NCBI GenBank assembly: GCA_905480425.1
Contig: CAJQQG010000031.1
Span: 1 to 61,097 of the forward strand
Direction: 5' to 3'
Origin: an uncultured Flavobacteriaceae bacterium
Lineage (GTDB): Bacteria; Bacteroidota; Bacteroidia; Flavobacteriales; Flavobacteriaceae
DNA: 61,097 nt
In this document: piece by piece, positions 60,479-61,097 of the stretch
How the letters are laid out: every line of letters begins with the position of its first letter
How positions within the stretch are numbered: the stretch's first letter is position 1
Program-made: the position numbers and the translations under genes
The notes under the pieces: model-generated
Seen by the model: only the letters and a program-made list of their open reading frames with translations
Told to the model about the DNA's origin: nothing
The model's database searches: none

Positions 60479-61097
60479 TTAGTTATTTTTAGGAAGAAAT
60501 TGAACCCTTCTATTTTCAGCACGACCTTCCTGTGACTCGTTGTCACTTATTGGCTCAGCTTCACCCAGGCCTCTCACCTCTAGTCGATCTTTTGAAACAC
60601 CTATTTCAACAAGGTAAGCTTTCACTGCTTGAGCACGTTTAATTGACAATTCAATATTATAGGCATCGTCACCATCAGAAGAAGCATAGCCTTCAACAAT
60701 TAAAATACCCTCAGGGTTTTCTTCTAATAACTCCTTAATTTGGTAGAGCATATTTTGTGTCTTTTTTCCAAGAATCTTATCACTATTTGCTGGAAAATTA
60801 ATTCGTAAACCAAATTTATTTAAGGTAGCTAAAATTTCTTTTGATAATTCAGGACATCCATTATTCACAATGGTTCCTTTTTCATCCTTACAGGCATCAA
60901 TATTATCCAGAACACCGTCACCATCAGTATCTGACCATGGACATCCACCGTTAGCGACATCTCCTGCTATTTCAGGACATTTATCTTCGTTGTCAGAAAC
61001 ACCATCACCATCGGTATCAGGACATCCGTTCATTTCAGCCATACCAGCAATATCTGGACATATATCATCAATATCAGCTACACCGTCACCATCACCA
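60479..61097 (-). CDS. OmpA-family outer-membrane protein with thrombospondin type 3 repeats (N-terminal part off the right edge)
   Basis: The frame is open to the window edge, so only the C-terminal 206 residues are seen. Three calcium-binding-type repeats (DxDGDGV-x-D-x-x-D-x-C) come first, with paired cysteines; then an OmpA-like peptidoglycan-binding domain with LIVEGYASSDGDDAYN, NIELSIKRAQAVKAYL, RGLGEAEPISDN and GRAENRRVQF. Such proteins anchor the outer membrane to the cell wall; the N-terminal barrel would be outside the window. It converges on rpe with 38 nt between. Confidence 0.93.
   Translation of the reverse strand, partial: GDGDGVADIDDICPDIAGMAEMNGCPDTDGDGVSDNEDKCPEIAGDVANGGCPWSDTDGDGVLDNIDACKDEKGTIVNNGCPELSKEILATLNKFGLRINFPANSDKILGKKTQNMLYQIKELLEENPEGILIVEGYASSDGDDAYNIELSIKRAQAVKAYLVEIGVSKDRLEVRGLGEAEPISDNESQEGRAENRRVQFLPKNN

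Overview
The window is a piece of a low-GC, gene-dense Bacteroidota chromosome, most likely a marine Flavobacteriia. The evidence is a SusC/SusD pair, a PorT-type type IX secretion gene, a 287-residue primary sigma factor, promoters of the Bacteroidota form (TTG, 19 nt, TAnnTTTG), little sign of Shine-Dalgarno sequences, and a proteorhodopsin paired with a Blh-type carotene-cleaving enzyme. I see no tRNA, rRNA, CRISPR array, insertion sequence or prophage, and no gene-free stretch above 300 bases. Where the annotated start differs from the longest open frame, the reason is given in the entry.

Layout. (1) 1-3111: the N-terminal 1037 residues of a very large secreted adhesin-like protein on the minus strand, running off the left edge. 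(2) 3269-15092: small metabolic and housekeeping genes on both strands: a cysteine synthase/CBS-type enzyme, a LolC/E-type permease and NamZ-type muramidase with abutting divergent starts, queE, a VOC protein with an unknown membrane protein, folD, ffh, blh, proteorhodopsin, argS and one unknown gene. (3) 15087-35859, minus strand: gltA, eno and carA, and upstream of them the fused str-S10-spc-alpha ribosomal cluster from rpsL to rplQ, including fusA, secY, infA, rpoA and the small rpmJ and rpmD. A consensus promoter lies in front of rpsL and a hairpin terminator after rplQ. (4) 36060-44320: a secreted unknown, a susC-susD-lipoprotein operon, and an arylsulfotransferase-like lipoprotein. (5) 44440-61097: rlmB-rarA, trkH/trkA, menaquinone methyltransferase-porT, a second SpoU methyltransferase, a TamA/BamA-like barrel, fbaA, accD, rpsO, pnp, rpoD, rpe and the C-terminal part of an OmpA protein.

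How it fits together. Most genes belong to translation, export (Ffh, SecY, PorT, Lol-type permease, TamA-like barrel) and central carbon metabolism (Eno, CS, FBA, Rpe, AccD). The light-driven proton pump and its retinal-forming enzyme are divergent neighbours. The adhesin, the SusC/D system and PorT fit a surface-attached or particle-feeding life.

No defence island or clearly new system is visible. The observations most worth a second look are the three-domain higher-order repeat in the adhesin, the divergent genes whose start codons share a base, promoter -7 boxes lying only 4-9 nt from start codons, two overlapping hairpins before rpsD, and several proteins of unknown function in conserved-looking operons.
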